Shown piece after piece: positions 25,811 to 35,030 of a stretch of 64,000 nucleotides of DNA. The stretch is from positions 1 through 64,000 of the forward strand of contig NZ_MLYP01000037.1 in the NCBI RefSeq assembly GCF_001866645.1, in the 5' to 3' direction. The stretch comes from Streptomyces colonosanans. GTDB lineage: Bacteria > Actinomycetota > Actinomycetes > Streptomycetales > Streptomycetaceae. Both the position numbers and the translations under genes were made by a program. Below the pieces are notes generated by a model that was given only the letters and a program-made list of their open reading frames with translations, had not been told where the DNA came from and ran no database searches. Each line of letters starts with the position of its first letter. Position 1 is the first letter of the stretch.

Positions 25811-26788
25811 TCAGCCCTTGGCCACAGCGCGCAGTCGGTCCACCACGTCGGCACGAAGCTCGGCGGGCTCCAGCACCACGACGTCGGGCCCGAACTCGAC
25901 CAGCCAGGCATCGAGGCCGTGTCCGTAGGGAATTTCCAACTCGTCCCAGCCGTCACCGAGTTCCCGTACGGCAGTGGCCTTCGCTCGAAGGGGGTACCCC
26001 GCGCCCGCGCGCAACCGGATCCGGGCCGAACGGTCAGCGGTCTCGCCGGCCCAGCCGGCAACGGTCTCGCGGACGGTCACCACATCGGGCACCTCCGCGG
26101 TGAAGCTGCCGGGGCGCGTACGCACCCTGCCGGTGATCCGGGAAAGCCGGAAGACACGCTCGGCACCGCGGTCGCGGTCCCAGCCGGCCAGGTACCAGTG
26201 CCCACGCCAGCACTCCAGCGCCCAGGGTTCGACATGGCGCGACTCGGGGCGGGCGGCGGTGGCCTTGCGGTAGTCGAAGACGACGGGGCGGCGGTCTCGG
26301 CAGGCCAGCATCAGCGGTTCGAAGGCGACCTCGTGCACGGGGATGCGCGGCTCCAGAGCGCCATGGGCCTCGTACGGGTCGACGTCCTCGGGCAGGCCGG
26401 CTGCGCGCAGCTTCTGCAGAGCACCGCTCGCGGCACCGGCGAGGCGGGCCTGCTGCCACACCTTGGCGGCCAGACCGAGGGCGGCGGCCTCCTCCGCGTC
26501 CAAAGTGATGGGCGGAAGGCGGTTGCTGTCACGACGAGCCAGATAACCGACCTCGCCGTCCAGGTTCTCCACGGTCTCGATGACCAGACCCAGCTCGCGC
26601 AGGTCATCCTTGTCGCGCTCGAACATCCGGTTGAAGGAGTCACCGGACCCGGTGGCGCTTTTCTCCGGACCGAAGGCCTCGACATAGGCCTCGATGGACT
26701 CACGCAGCTCACGCTTGCTGAGCGGGCGCCGCGTCCCGAGCAGACACAGCGCCAGGTTCATCAGCCGCTCGGCCTTGGCAATGGCCAT
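25811..26788 (-). CDS. pafB: WYL-domain regulator PafB
   Basis: A 325-residue partner of PafC. It has an N-terminal winged helix (LLGTRRPLSKRELRESI), the WYL domain around 150-210 (ACRDRRPVVFDYRKA, HWYLAGWDRDRGAERVFRLSRI) and the WCX extension. First gene of a compact minus-strand group (pafB, pafC, zinc ribbon, small membrane protein). The homologous mycobacterial complex senses DNA damage, probably via single-stranded DNA, and binds DNA through the winged helices. Confidence 0.9.
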   Translation of the reverse strand: MAIAKAERLMNLALCLLGTRRPLSKRELRESIEAYVEAFGPEKSATGSGDSFNRMFERDKDDLRELGLVIETVENLDGEVGYLARRDSNRLPPITLDAEEAAALGLAAKVWQQARLAGAASGALQKLRAAGLPEDVDPYEAHGALEPRIPVHEVAFEPLMLACRDRRPVVFDYRKATAARPESRHVEPWALECWRGHWYLAGWDRDRGAERVFRLSRITGRVRTRPGSFTAEVPDVVTVRETVAGWAGETADRSARIRLRAGAGYPLRAKATAVRELGDGWDELEIPYGHGLDAWLVEFGPDVVVLEPAELRADVVDRLRAVAKG

Positions 26789-26862
26789 CGACGCCCTTCA
26801 CCTTCCCTCTGGTGCTTACGATCGATGACCGTACCCCCCGCACGCGTCGCGGCAAAAGCCGA

Positions 26863-26890
26863 GGGCCCACGCCCGGACAGGCATGGGCCC
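26863..26890 (-). terminator. Hairpin after the short FKBP gene
   Basis: 11-bp stem GGGCCCACGCC / GGCATGGGCCC with one G-U wobble on the minus-strand transcript and a 6-base loop. Confidence 0.75.
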
Positions 26891-26968
26891 CACGTGATCG
26901 ATTCCGGTCGGATCCCGAACGGCGACCCGACCGACGTCAGAGAGATCCTTGCGGATCCCGTACGACGA

Positions 26969-27340
26969 TCAGACCGCGACCAGGTCCACCACGAAGATCA
27001 GGGTCTCACCGGGCTTGATCGCCGGGGTCGGGCTCTGGTTGCCGTAGGCGAGGTGGGCCGGGATGGTCAGCTGGCGGCGGCCGCCGACCTTCATGCCCTG
27101 CACGCCCAGGTCCCAGCCCTGGATGACCCGGCCGCCGCCCAGCGGGAAGCGGAAGGGAGTACCACGGTTCCAGCTGGCGTCGAACTCCTCACCCGTGCTG
27201 AAGGCGACACCCACGTAGTGGACGGTGACAGTCTGGCCCGCCTGCGCCACGGCACCGTCGCCCTCCCAGATGTCCTTGATCTCGAGGTCGGCCGGGGGCT
27301 CGCCACCCGGGAAGTCGATCTCGGGCTTCTCGATGCTCAC
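26969..27340 (-). CDS. Cytosolic FKBP-type peptidyl-prolyl isomerase
   Basis: A 123-residue single-domain FKBP. Active-site aromatic residues are conserved: VHYVGV, FDASW, GGGRVIQGWDLGVQGMKVGGRR, IPAHLAYG and LIFVVDL. It catalyses cis-trans isomerisation of peptidyl-prolyl bonds and lacks a signal peptide. The GTG start gives the typical MSIEKPEIDFPGG beginning of Streptomyces FKBP. It lies downstream of a double-domain FKBP lipoprotein on the same strand. Confidence 0.93.
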   Translation of the reverse strand: MSIEKPEIDFPGGEPPADLEIKDIWEGDGAVAQAGQTVTVHYVGVAFSTGEEFDASWNRGTPFRFPLGGGRVIQGWDLGVQGMKVGGRRQLTIPAHLAYGNQSPTPAIKPGETLIFVVDLVAV

Positions 27341-27410
27341 GTCAAAAGCTCCTGCTTGCTCGTGTTGGGGCCATTACGGCACCACCGACACTCTCACATC
27401 CCCGCACGGG

Positions 27411-28415
27411 TTACATCTTCGCCAGAATGTCCACGGAGAAGACCAGCGTGGAGTCCTTCTTGATATCGCCGCCGGCAGGCGGGTTGTCCCCGTACCCCAG
27501 CTTCGGCGGGACGACGACGAGCACACGGCTGCCCACCTTCTTGCCGGTCAGCCCCTGGGCCCAGCCCTTGACGACCTGCTGCAACGAGAACGCGGTCAGC
27601 TGCTTCCGGCCGTACGTGGAGTCGAACTCCTTGCCGGTGTCCCACAGAACGCCCTTGTACTGCACCAGGACCGTGCTGTCCGCCGCCACCTTTGGACCGT
27701 CACCCTCGATGATGTAGCGCGCGACCAGACCGCTCGGCGCCTTCGCCTTCGGCACGTCGACAGACGGAGCCTTGCCGTCGGTGTTGGTACCCACCTTCGG
27801 CAGGTCGGCGTCGTCCTGCGCGACATCCTTCCCCTTGGCGGAACTCCTGCCGTTGAACGTGTTCTCGATGTCGACCACGAAGACCAGCGTGTCGGTCCCC
27901 TTGATGCCCCCCTGAGGATTGCCCTGAGGGCCGTACCCCCAGGTCGGAGGCACGGACATCAGCACCCGGCTGCCCGTCTTCTTCCCCACGAGGCCATAGC
28001 GCCACCCGTCGATGATGCCGCCCTGGCGAAGCTGGATCAGCAGCGGCGTCTTACGGTCGTAGGAGTTGTCGAAGACCTTCGCCGTGTCCCAGATCTGGCC
28101 CAGATAGTGCGCCTGGATGAAGTCGTTCTCGGCGACCGACCGGCCACCGCCCGCGATCACCGTCTTCACCGCCAGATCCTTCGACGGGGAGCCACTGCCC
28201 TTGGCCACGGTCGGCTTCTGACCGAACCCGGTGCCCGCGGTGATCGCCGGCAGCGGCCCCTCGACGATCTTCGGCGACGGGGGGGCGGACCCGGCCGTGG
28301 CCGAGGGAGACGAGCTGGTATCCGCCTTGCCCCGGCCGGACTTGTCGTCGCCGCATCCGGCGAGCGTGACCAGTCCGGCAGGCACGGCGGCAAGGAGGAG
28401 GGAGCGTCGGCGCAC
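27411..28415 (-). CDS. Double-domain FKBP-type prolyl isomerase, lipoprotein
   Basis: A 334-residue exported protein with signal peptide RRRSLLLAAVPAGLVTLAGC (lipobox LAGC, Cys21). Two FKBP domains follow: about 80-190 (HYLGQIWDTAKVFDNS, WRYGLVGKKTGSRVLMSVPP) and 215-334 (QYKGVLWDTGKEFDST, WAQGLTGKKVGSRVLVVVPPKLGYG). The first domain is more divergent and may not be fully active. It probably assists folding of secreted proteins at the membrane surface. GTG start with GAGG upstream. Lies between pafA and the short FKBP on the same strand. Confidence 0.9.
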   Translation of the reverse strand: MRRRSLLLAAVPAGLVTLAGCGDDKSGRGKADTSSSPSATAGSAPPSPKIVEGPLPAITAGTGFGQKPTVAKGSGSPSKDLAVKTVIAGGGRSVAENDFIQAHYLGQIWDTAKVFDNSYDRKTPLLIQLRQGGIIDGWRYGLVGKKTGSRVLMSVPPTWGYGPQGNPQGGIKGTDTLVFVVDIENTFNGRSSAKGKDVAQDDADLPKVGTNTDGKAPSVDVPKAKAPSGLVARYIIEGDGPKVAADSTVLVQYKGVLWDTGKEFDSTYGRKQLTAFSLQQVVKGWAQGLTGKKVGSRVLVVVPPKLGYGDNPPAGGDIKKDSTLVFSVDILAKM

Positions 28416-28478
28416 GATGAGAGCCTCGTATCGGTCGATCTTGATGGATGGCGTGCGCGCAACTCTACGGCGAGAGAA

Positions 28479-28507
28479 GGGCGCCGCACGGTAAACGTAC
28501 GGCGCCC
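28479..28507 (-). terminator. Hairpin after pafA
   Basis: 12-bp stem GGGCGCCGCACG / CGTACGGCGCCC with one wobble pair and a 5-base loop, 36 bases past the pafA stop. Confidence 0.78.
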
Positions 28508-28543
28508 GCGTTGCGTTCCGGCGATGGCCGCGAAACGCATGCC

Positions 28544-29905
28544 TCACATTCCAGCGATCAACTTCTCCACCCGGTCGTCCACCGAACGGAACGGGTCCTT
28601 GCACAACACCGTGCGCTGCGCCTGGTCGTTGAGCTTGAGATGCACCCAGTCGACCGTGAAATCGCGACGCTGTTCCTGCGCACGCCGGATGAAGTCACCG
28701 CGCAGCCGGGCCCGAGTGGTCTGCGGAGGAACCGACTTGCCCTCAAAGATCTTCAAGTCGTTGCAGATCCGGGTGACTTGCCCCCTCTTCTCCAGCAGGT
28801 AGTACAGGCCACGGCGACGATGGATGTCGTGGTACGCGAGGTCTATCTGCGCAACCCGCGGATGCGACATCGTCATGTTGTGCTTCGCGCGGTACCGCTC
28901 GATGAGCTTGTACTTCATCACCCAGTCGATTTCGGTATCGACCCGGTCCAGATCCTCGGTCTCGATCGCGTCCAGCGTGCGGCCCCACAACTCCAGGACC
29001 CGCTCGACCGTGCCGGTACGGATCCCCCGGCGCTCACAGAAGTCCACGGCCTTCTCGTAGTACTCCCGCTGCACCTCCAGAGCCGAGGCCTCACGGCCAC
29101 TGGCCAGACGCACCTTGCGGCGGCCCGTGATGTCATGACTGACCTCGCGGATCGCCCGGATCGGGTTCTCCAGGGTCAGATCACGCATCACCGTGCCCGC
29201 CTCGATCATCCGCAGCACCAGGTCGGTCGCCCCGACCTTGAGCAGCATCGTCGTCTCCGACATGTTCGAGTCGCCCACGATGACATGCAGACGGCGGTAG
29301 CGCTCCGCATCCGCGTGCGGCTCATCACGCGTGTTGATGATCGGCCGGGAACGGGTGGTCGCCGAGCTGACGCCCTCCCAGATGTGCTCGGCCCGCTGAC
29401 TGACGCAGTAGACAGCACCCCGCGGCGTCTGCAGCACCTTGCCCGCACCGCACAGCAACTGCCGGGTGACCAGGAACGGAATCAGGATGTCCGCGAGCCG
29501 GGAGAACTCCCCATGCCGGGCCACCAGATAGTTCTCATGGCAACCATAGGAGTTGCCCGCCGAATCCGTGTTGTTCTTGAAGAGGTAGACGTCACCCGCG
29601 ATTCCCTCCTCATGCAGACGACGCTCGGCGTCGACCAGGAGCCCCTCGAGAATGCGCTCACCGGCCTTGTCGTGGGTGACAAGCTCCGTCACGTTGTCAC
29701 ATTCGGGTGTCGCATATTCCGGATGCGAACCCACGTCGAGATACAGGCGGGCACCGTTGCGCAGAAAGACATTGCTGCTACGGCCCCATGACACGACACG
29801 GCGGAAGAGGTACCGCGCCACCTCGTCAGGCGACAGGCGGCGCTGTCCCCTGAACGTGCACGTGACGCCGTACTCGTTCTCCAGCCCGAAAATGCGGCGG
29901 TCCAT
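28544..29905 (-). CDS. pafA: Pup-protein ligase PafA
   Basis: A 453-residue carboxylate-amine ligase of the glutamine-synthetase-like Pup fold. ATP/Mg motif FGLENEYG (Glu9, Glu11), catalytic-base Asp57 in [15 protein letters not shown] and the [16 protein letters not shown] block are visible. It phosphorylates the C-terminal Glu of Pup and joins it to substrate lysines, marking proteins for the proteasome. It lacks the Dop loop, which separates it from Dop. The gene is apart from pup-prcBA, with an MFS/LacI pair in between, as in other Streptomyces. Confidence 0.96.
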   Translation of the reverse strand: MDRRIFGLENEYGVTCTFRGQRRLSPDEVARYLFRRVVSWGRSSNVFLRNGARLYLDVGSHPEYATPECDNVTELVTHDKAGERILEGLLVDAERRLHEEGIAGDVYLFKNNTDSAGNSYGCHENYLVARHGEFSRLADILIPFLVTRQLLCGAGKVLQTPRGAVYCVSQRAEHIWEGVSSATTRSRPIINTRDEPHADAERYRRLHVIVGDSNMSETTMLLKVGATDLVLRMIEAGTVMRDLTLENPIRAIREVSHDITGRRKVRLASGREASALEVQREYYEKAVDFCERRGIRTGTVERVLELWGRTLDAIETEDLDRVDTEIDWVMKYKLIERYRAKHNMTMSHPRVAQIDLAYHDIHRRRGLYYLLEKRGQVTRICNDLKIFEGKSVPPQTTRARLRGDFIRRAQEQRRDFTVDWVHLKLNDQAQRTVLCKDPFRSVDDRVEKLIAGM

Positions 29906-29914
29906 GACTGAACA

Positions 29915-31174
29915 TTACGCCCGATCCCCTGAGCTGAAACGGGGTTCGACAGCACGGTTCGGATCATTTTCCGAGGAAGCCGCAACCACCCCACCCTCAA
30001 CGGGAGCAGCAAGCACCCGCCCGGTGGCCAGCAACACCAGCAGGGACACAGCCCCCGCCGCACCCGGCACGGCGAAACCCCACAAGGCACCGCCCGCCTG
30101 GACGACCGGACCCGCAACACCCGTACCCACCGACGCACCCACCGTGAACGTCGTCACCAGCCAGGAGAACGCCTCCGTGACCGTACCGCTCGGCGCGTGC
30201 CGGTCGACGATGATGAACGCACAGGCGATGCACGGCGCCAGGAAGACCCCCGCCAGCACCGCCAGCACCACCATGGCGACCACACCAGGCATGAGCATCA
30301 ACGGCAGATAACACAACGCCAACAGCGCCACCAGCACACGCAGCCGCCGCTCCGGTGTGCCACTCCACCGCCGCGCCCCGTACACGGTCCCGCCGACGAG
30401 CGCACCGAGCCCCAGGGCGGCCATCAGCCAGCCGTACACTGCGTTCCCGCCATGGCCGTCGGCATACGACACGGCCGCGACCGCGATGGAACCGAGCGCG
30501 ACCCCGACGAACAGGAACGCGCCGAGGAGCGCGATCAGCCCCGGCGAGCGCAGGGCACCGAGCCAGTGCGCCTCACGCGGCGCCGAGCGCCACGCGCGCG
30601 ACGGCGGCGCGAGGACCACGACAAGCGCCCCCAGCACACCGACGGCATTGAGCACGACGAGCGCGACCTGAGCGGACCACAGAGACACGCACACGGTCAC
30701 CAGCAACGGGCCGACGGTGAACATCACCTCCTGAGCCACTGCGTCCATCGCGTACGCCGTGTGCACCTGCTCCTCCCGGCGCAGCACATCAGGCCAGAGG
30801 GCCCGCAGACCGCCCTCCAGGGGCGGCGTGAACAGCCCCGCGACCACCACGGCCGCATACGCCTGCGGAAGCGGCTCGAGACCCGTAAGAGCGAACACGG
30901 TCATGGCCAGCGCGGAGACCAGCGCGGCGGGCAGCTGGACGCGCGGCTGGCCGTGCAGGTCGACAAGCCGGCCCAGCAGCGGCTGCCCCACGGCGTTGGC
31001 CACCCCGTACACCGCGGCCAGCGCCCCGGCCAGGCTGTAGGTACCCCCCTCCGCGCGGACGAACAGCACGATGGCGATCGCCGCGATGGCGTTCGGCAGC
31101 CGGCCCACAAGCGTCCCGACGAGCAGGCGAGCGACATGCCTCGCCCTGAGGATCTCCAGGTATCCGGCGGCCAT
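29915..31174 (-). CDS. MFS transporter
   Basis: A 419-residue major facilitator with about twelve helices and an MFS A-type motif region (GVANAVGQPLLGRLVDLHGQPR). Substrate unknown; small-molecule efflux is the commonest role for this branch. It ends 9 bp before pafA and its start faces a LacI-type regulator across a 128-bp gap, so that regulator is its likely controller. The ATG at 31174 is preferred over a longer frame because the hydrophobic core begins soon after it. Confidence 0.87.
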   Translation of the reverse strand: MAAGYLEILRARHVARLLVGTLVGRLPNAIAAIAIVLFVRAEGGTYSLAGALAAVYGVANAVGQPLLGRLVDLHGQPRVQLPAALVSALAMTVFALTGLEPLPQAYAAVVVAGLFTPPLEGGLRALWPDVLRREEQVHTAYAMDAVAQEVMFTVGPLLVTVCVSLWSAQVALVVLNAVGVLGALVVVLAPPSRAWRSAPREAHWLGALRSPGLIALLGAFLFVGVALGSIAVAAVSYADGHGGNAVYGWLMAALGLGALVGGTVYGARRWSGTPERRLRVLVALLALCYLPLMLMPGVVAMVVLAVLAGVFLAPCIACAFIIVDRHAPSGTVTEAFSWLVTTFTVGASVGTGVAGPVVQAGGALWGFAVPGAAGAVSLLVLLATGRVLAAPVEGGVVAASSENDPNRAVEPRFSSGDRA

Positions 31175-31231
31175 ACCCCACCCTTCTCGGTGCCTCTTCG
31201 CACTTCTTCGTGCCGACGACACACGAAGTTT

Positions 31232-31258
31232 TACGTATAACTAACGCTGTCATACGTA
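31232..31258. promoter_or_regulatory. Inverted repeat in the MFS/LacI divergent promoter
   Basis: TACGTAT, 13 bases, ATACGTA: a perfect inverted repeat whose halves are each near-palindromic. It is the most AT-rich point of the gap. Likely operator for the LacI protein, regulating both directions. Confidence 0.5.
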
Positions 31259-31302
31259 CCATGTGCGCTGTCCGCGAGTCCAGACGAAGGAGCAGGTCGA
31301 CG

Positions 31303-32313
31303 GTGGCACGAGGTAGCACGCGACCCACTAGCCGCGATGTCGCCCAGGCCGCCGGGGTCTCACAGGCCGCCGTGTCCCTGGTCCTCGGCGACAAATGGCG
31401 CGGCCGCGTCTCCGAGACCACCGCCGAACGCGTCCGGCAAGCCGCAAGAGAACTCGACTACCGGCCCAACCTCGCCGCACGCAACCTGCGCCTCGGCCAC
31501 ACCCGCACCATCCTCCTCGTAGTACCCGCACTCACCACCGAATTCTTCGCCGGCGTCTACACCGGCGCCGCCCGAGTCGCCGCCGAACACGGCTTCGGCG
31601 TCGTCCTCTACCCCTCCCCCCAAGGCGTCGGCCCCGCCAAAGACCCCTTCCACTCCGCCCAGGCCGCACTGGACGGCGTCATCGCCTCCTCCATGGCCGC
31701 GGACGCCCTCACCGCGATCCGCGGCGACCGACTGCCCCTCGTCATGCTCGACAGCGACCCACACGGCAGCCTGGGCGCGGCAACCGTCAACCTCGACATC
31801 GCCGACGGCGCCCGACAAGTGGCACACCACCTCCTGGCGCAGGGCCACCGCCGCTTCCTCCACCTCGCCGCGGACATCCCCTCCTGGACCTTCGAGACAC
31901 GAGCACGCGAACTGGCCGCACGCCTCGCCGAGGTACCGGGAACCACCCTCCGCACCACCCACGCACCGATCTCCGTCGAAGACGCCCGCACCGCCGCCGA
32001 AGCCGCCCTCACCACCCCCGGCCCCCGCCCCACCGCCCTCGTCTGCGACGACGACAAACTGGCCGCCGGCGCCTACAAAGCCGCCCGCCGCCTCGGCCTA
32101 CGCATCCCCGACGACCTCTCCGTCACCGGCTTCGACGACCTCACCCTCGCCACCGCCATCGACCCCGAACTCACGACCGTCCGCCTGGACGCCGAACTCT
32201 TCGGCCAACGCGGCATGGAAGCCCTCCTCGCCGTCCTGAACGGCCGCACACCCACAGAAGGCGACATCCCGGTGGAACTGGTCGTACGCGGCTCCACCGC
32301 CCCACCTCGATAG
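31303..32313 (+). CDS. LacI-family transcriptional regulator
   Basis: A 336-residue repressor-type protein. Helix-turn-helix and hinge TSRDVAQAAGVSQAAVSLVLGDKWRGRVSETTAERV (about 8-45) and a periplasmic-binding-like effector domain ending IPVELVVRGST. GTG at 31303 follows AAGGAG by 10 bases; the in-frame ATG at 31261 lacks one. Codon use is odd: nearly all third positions are C, with A (GAA, CAA, AAA) rather than G as the second choice, unlike plus-strand genes right of 35 kb. Divergent from the MFS gene; the effector is unknown, possibly a sugar. Confidence 0.88.
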   Translation: MARGSTRPTSRDVAQAAGVSQAAVSLVLGDKWRGRVSETTAERVRQAARELDYRPNLAARNLRLGHTRTILLVVPALTTEFFAGVYTGAARVAAEHGFGVVLYPSPQGVGPAKDPFHSAQAALDGVIASSMAADALTAIRGDRLPLVMLDSDPHGSLGAATVNLDIADGARQVAHHLLAQGHRRFLHLAADIPSWTFETRARELAARLAEVPGTTLRTTHAPISVEDARTAAEAALTTPGPRPTALVCDDDKLAAGAYKAARRLGLRIPDDLSVTGFDDLTLATAIDPELTTVRLDAELFGQRGMEALLAVLNGRTPTEGDIPVELVVRGSTAPPR

Positions 32314-32339
32314 CCACGCACACTCCCCCACAACACCGC

Positions 32340-32367
32340 GCGCCCCGACCGAAGACGGCCGGGGCGC
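32340..32367. terminator. Hairpin between convergent lacI-type gene and prcA
   Basis: 8-bp stem GCGCCCCG / CGGGGCGC, with inner CCG/CGG pairing, in the 78-bp convergent gap. Can serve both strands. Confidence 0.7.
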
Positions 32368-32391
32368 ACACGGAACGGGCAAGGCAGGAGA

Positions 32392-33144
32392 TCACTCCTC
32401 GGACGCCGAGGACTCCTCCCCCTCATCCGAAGCAGCCGCCGCACCATCCCCCGCCAGCAGACGAGACAGCTGACGACCCACGATGCGCTTGAACTTACGC
32501 TGCTGCGGACGCGTACGGTCCAGCACCGCAACCTCCAGACGCTCCGCCGGGATCTCCCGCTCACTGCCGTTCGTATCCCGCGACAGCGCCTGCACGGCCA
32601 GCTTCAACGCCTCGGCCAGCGTCATACCGTCCCGATGGCGCTGATCCAGGAAACCGCTGATCTGCTCCGCATTGCCACCCACCGCGACCGAACCGTGCTC
32701 GTCCACGATCGACCCGTCATGCGGCAGCCGGTAGATCTGGTCGCCCTCCGGGGTCTCCCCCACCTCGGCCACCACCAGCTCCACCTCGTACGGCTTCTCA
32801 GCCGCACTCGAGAAGATGGTGCCCAACGTCTGGGCATACACGTTCGCAAGACCACGCGCGGTCACATCGTCACGGTCGTACGTATAGCCCCGCAGATCCG
32901 CATAGCGGACACCACCGATGCGCAGGTTCTCGTACTCGTTGTACTTACCGGCGGCCGCGAAACCGATCCGGTCATAGATCTCGCTGAACTTGTGCAGTGC
33001 ACGGGACGGGTTCTCACCGACGAACACGATGCCGTCGGCGTACTGCATCACGACCAGGCTGCGGCCGCGCGCGATGCCCTTACGGGCGTACTCCGCCCGG
33101 TCGGCCATGGCCTGCTGGGGGGAGACATAGAACGGCGTCGACAC
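32392..33144 (-). CDS. prcA: 20S proteasome alpha subunit PrcA
   Basis: A 250-residue alpha-type subunit. N-terminal [24 protein letters not shown] is the gate-forming region; the proteasome fold follows with [13 protein letters not shown]. The C-terminal tail is acidic and Ser-rich. Seven copies form each outer ring and gate substrate entry; it has no protease nucleophile. GTG start. It is 61 bp behind prcB, the usual beta-alpha order. Confidence 0.96.
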   Translation of the reverse strand: MSTPFYVSPQQAMADRAEYARKGIARGRSLVVMQYADGIVFVGENPSRALHKFSEIYDRIGFAAAGKYNEYENLRIGGVRYADLRGYTYDRDDVTARGLANVYAQTLGTIFSSAAEKPYEVELVVAEVGETPEGDQIYRLPHDGSIVDEHGSVAVGGNAEQISGFLDQRHRDGMTLAEALKLAVQALSRDTNGSEREIPAERLEVAVLDRTRPQQRKFKRIVGRQLSRLLAGDGAAAASDEGEESSASEE

Positions 33145-33205
33145 CGGTTACCCATCCCTTTCTGTCGAAGTCACACGATCACCCTGACAATCACCGGGCC
33201 CGCCG

Positions 33206-34048
33206 TCAGAGCAGGGCGGCCCTCGGGCCGTCGGGCTGCTCCAGGCGCCGCTCCAGAACCGCACGAGCGATCCCGGAGGACTCCTCCTCGGTGAGCCGGC
33301 GGAAACCGTCCTCGGTGATCACGGTGACGATCGGATAGATCCGGCGCGCGACATCGGGACCACCGGTCGCCGAGTCGTCGTCCGCCGCGTCGTACAGGGC
33401 CTGGACCACCAGGGTCGTGGCCTGGTCCTCGGTCAGATCCTCACGGAAAAGCTTCTTCATGGCGCCGCGCGCGAAGATCGAGCCGGAGCCCGTGGCCGCG
33501 AAGCCATGCTCCTCGGAACGGCCACCCGTCACGTCATAGGAGAAAACGCGACCCTTGCCACGGTCCAGGTCATAACCGGCGAAGATAGGCACCACCGCCA
33601 AGCCCTGCATGGCCATGCCGAGGTTGGAGCGGATCATGGTCGACAGGCGATTCGCCTTGCCCTCCAGCGAAAGCCGAGCGCCCTCGACCTTCTCGAAGTG
33701 CTCCAGCTCCAGCTGGAACAGCTTCACCATCTCCACGGCGATACCCGCCGTACCGGCGATACCGACCGCCGAGTACTCGTCCGCCGGGAACACCTTCTCG
33801 ATGTCCCGCTGCGCAATCACATTGCCCATGGTCGCCCGCCGGTCACCCGCGAGCACGACGCCCCCCGGGAACGTCGTGGCCACGATCGTGGTGCCGTGCG
33901 GGGCCTCGATCACACCCTGAGCGGGCAGCTGCCGCTTGCCGGGCAGCAGCTCGGGCTGGTGCTCCGACAGGAAGTCCATGAAGGACGACGACCCGGGCGT
34001 CAGGAAGGCAGCCGGTAGACGCCCGGTGCCACGAGGGTTGGCTTCCAC
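33206..34048 (-). CDS. prcB: 20S proteasome beta subunit PrcB
   Basis: A 280-residue beta-type precursor. A 52-residue propeptide ends at HG before the catalytic Thr53 ([21 protein letters not shown]), which is exposed by self-cleavage during assembly. Lys and Asp partners lie in the conserved core (GDRRATMGN). The GTG start with GGAAGG upstream gives the N-terminus known for Streptomyces ([20 protein letters not shown]). The start lies inside the last 49 bases of the upstream nuclease gene, so translation of the two may be coupled. Confidence 0.96.
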   Translation of the reverse strand: MEANPRGTGRLPAAFLTPGSSSFMDFLSEHQPELLPGKRQLPAQGVIEAPHGTTIVATTFPGGVVLAGDRRATMGNVIAQRDIEKVFPADEYSAVGIAGTAGIAVEMVKLFQLELEHFEKVEGARLSLEGKANRLSTMIRSNLGMAMQGLAVVPIFAGYDLDRGKGRVFSYDVTGGRSEEHGFAATGSGSIFARGAMKKLFREDLTEDQATTLVVQALYDAADDDSATGGPDVARRIYPIVTVITEDGFRRLTEEESSGIARAVLERRLEQPDGPRAALL

Positions 34049-34593
34049 GCGTTTCCTTCCACGTATGTCGCAGCCCGCCTTATGATGTCGGGCCGATCCT
34101 TGAACTGCCCCAGTGCGGCGTTGCAGCTGAAGCACAGTACGCCACGGACCCTACCCGTCTCGTGGCAGTGGTCCACATGCTCGGCCGGGGCAGCAAGACA
34201 GATACAGCAAACACCCCGCTGCCCTGCGATCAGCTCGTCCAACTCCGCCGGGGTGAGACCGTACTTTCGTTTGAAATAGCTGATCCGATTGCGCTCGGCA
34301 CGGCACTCACGGCAGTAGCTCGCCCAGCCATCCGACGAGGATTTGTTGCGCTCCCACTGCGCATGCGGCTTCACTTCTCCGCACTGCGGGCACCGCTTGT
34401 GGTCTTGTGGGACAGCAATCCTGACCCGAACCTTCTTGCCCTTGGCCTCCTGGCGCTGCCGGTGGTACTCAGCGGAGCACTCCTTGCAGTACGCCTGGAG
34501 GCCATCAGGCATGGACTTGTTACTGGCGAACGCTGCCCGCAGGAGGTGCCGCTTGCACCGCGAGCAGCGTCGCAAAGTTCGCTCTTCGCTCAC
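34000..34593 (-). CDS. Endonuclease VII/HNH-type zinc protein within the proteasome locus
   Basis: A 197-residue protein with a tandem pair of zinc modules (C10/C13 with C36/C39, and C68/C71 with C94/C97, the spacers being similar in sequence) and a C-terminal recombination-endonuclease-VII domain: CCIC (129-132), [15 protein letters not shown] (Asp141, His142, His144, Cys154) and FSCNAALG. The fold cuts branched or mismatched DNA in phages, but the function here is unknown. It lies between pup and prcB, overlapping prcB by 49 bases. Third codon positions are much less GC-biased than those of the neighbours (many T/A endings), which suggests foreign origin. Start GTG without a strong ribosome site. 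Confidence 0.85.
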   Translation of the reverse strand: MSEERTLRRCSRCKRHLLRAAFASNKSMPDGLQAYCKECSAEYHRQRQEAKGKKVRVRIAVPQDHKRCPQCGEVKPHAQWERNKSSSDGWASYCRECRAERNRISYFKRKYGLTPAELDELIAGQRGVCCICLAAPAEHVDHCHETGRVRGVLCFSCNAALGQFKDRPDIIRRAATYVEGNAWKPTLVAPGVYRLPS

Positions 34594-34632
34594 CAGGAGA
34601 CCCCCGACTTCACCTTCGAATCTAAGGTGAAA

Positions 34633-34851
34633 TCACTCTCCGCCCTTCTGAACGAAGGACCTCACGAAATCCTCGGCGTTCTCTTCGAGTACGTCATCGA
34701 TTTCGTCGAGAACCGAGTCCACGTCATCCGACAATTTCTCGTGCCGCTCCTTGAGGTCCTCGGAAGCCTGCGCGTCCTGCGCCTGCTCCTCGACCTCCTC
34801 AGTGGAGCGCGTCGCCTTCTGCTGCCCGCCGCCGGTGTCCTTGGTCGCCAT
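34633..34851 (-). CDS. pup: Prokaryotic ubiquitin-like protein Pup
   Basis: A 72-residue Pup. The C-terminal GGE motif ends directly in Glu72, so no deamidation of a terminal Gln by Dop is needed before ligation. The protein is acidic, disordered at the N-terminus (MATKDTGGGQQ) and helical in the Arc-binding half (LKERHEKLSDDVDSVLDEI). PafA links Glu72 to substrate lysines. Confidence 0.97.
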   Translation of the reverse strand: MATKDTGGGQQKATRSTEEVEEQAQDAQASEDLKERHEKLSDDVDSVLDEIDDVLEENAEDFVRSFVQKGGE

Positions 34852-35030
34852 AAACCCTCACCCCGCTCAGTTCGCCCGACATGGTCGGCATTCCCGCCGA
34901 TCGGTGATGATCAGACCCTACTCGCCCGGTCCGACATCGGCCCCGCAGTTACTCCAACGTACGGGGACCATCTCGATGATTCCCGGTCGCCGGGTTTTAC
35001 ACCCCCGGTCCGACCGGCCCGTACTTCTGC

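Noticed and set aside
28448-29791. Large plus-strand frame opposite pafA
   Set aside because: Mirror reading of a strongly conserved Pup ligase; typical high-GC shadow.
34852-35030. Replication origin at the composition switch
   Set aside because: No DnaA-box cluster, dnaA, dnaN or similar genes are here; the skew change alone is not enough.
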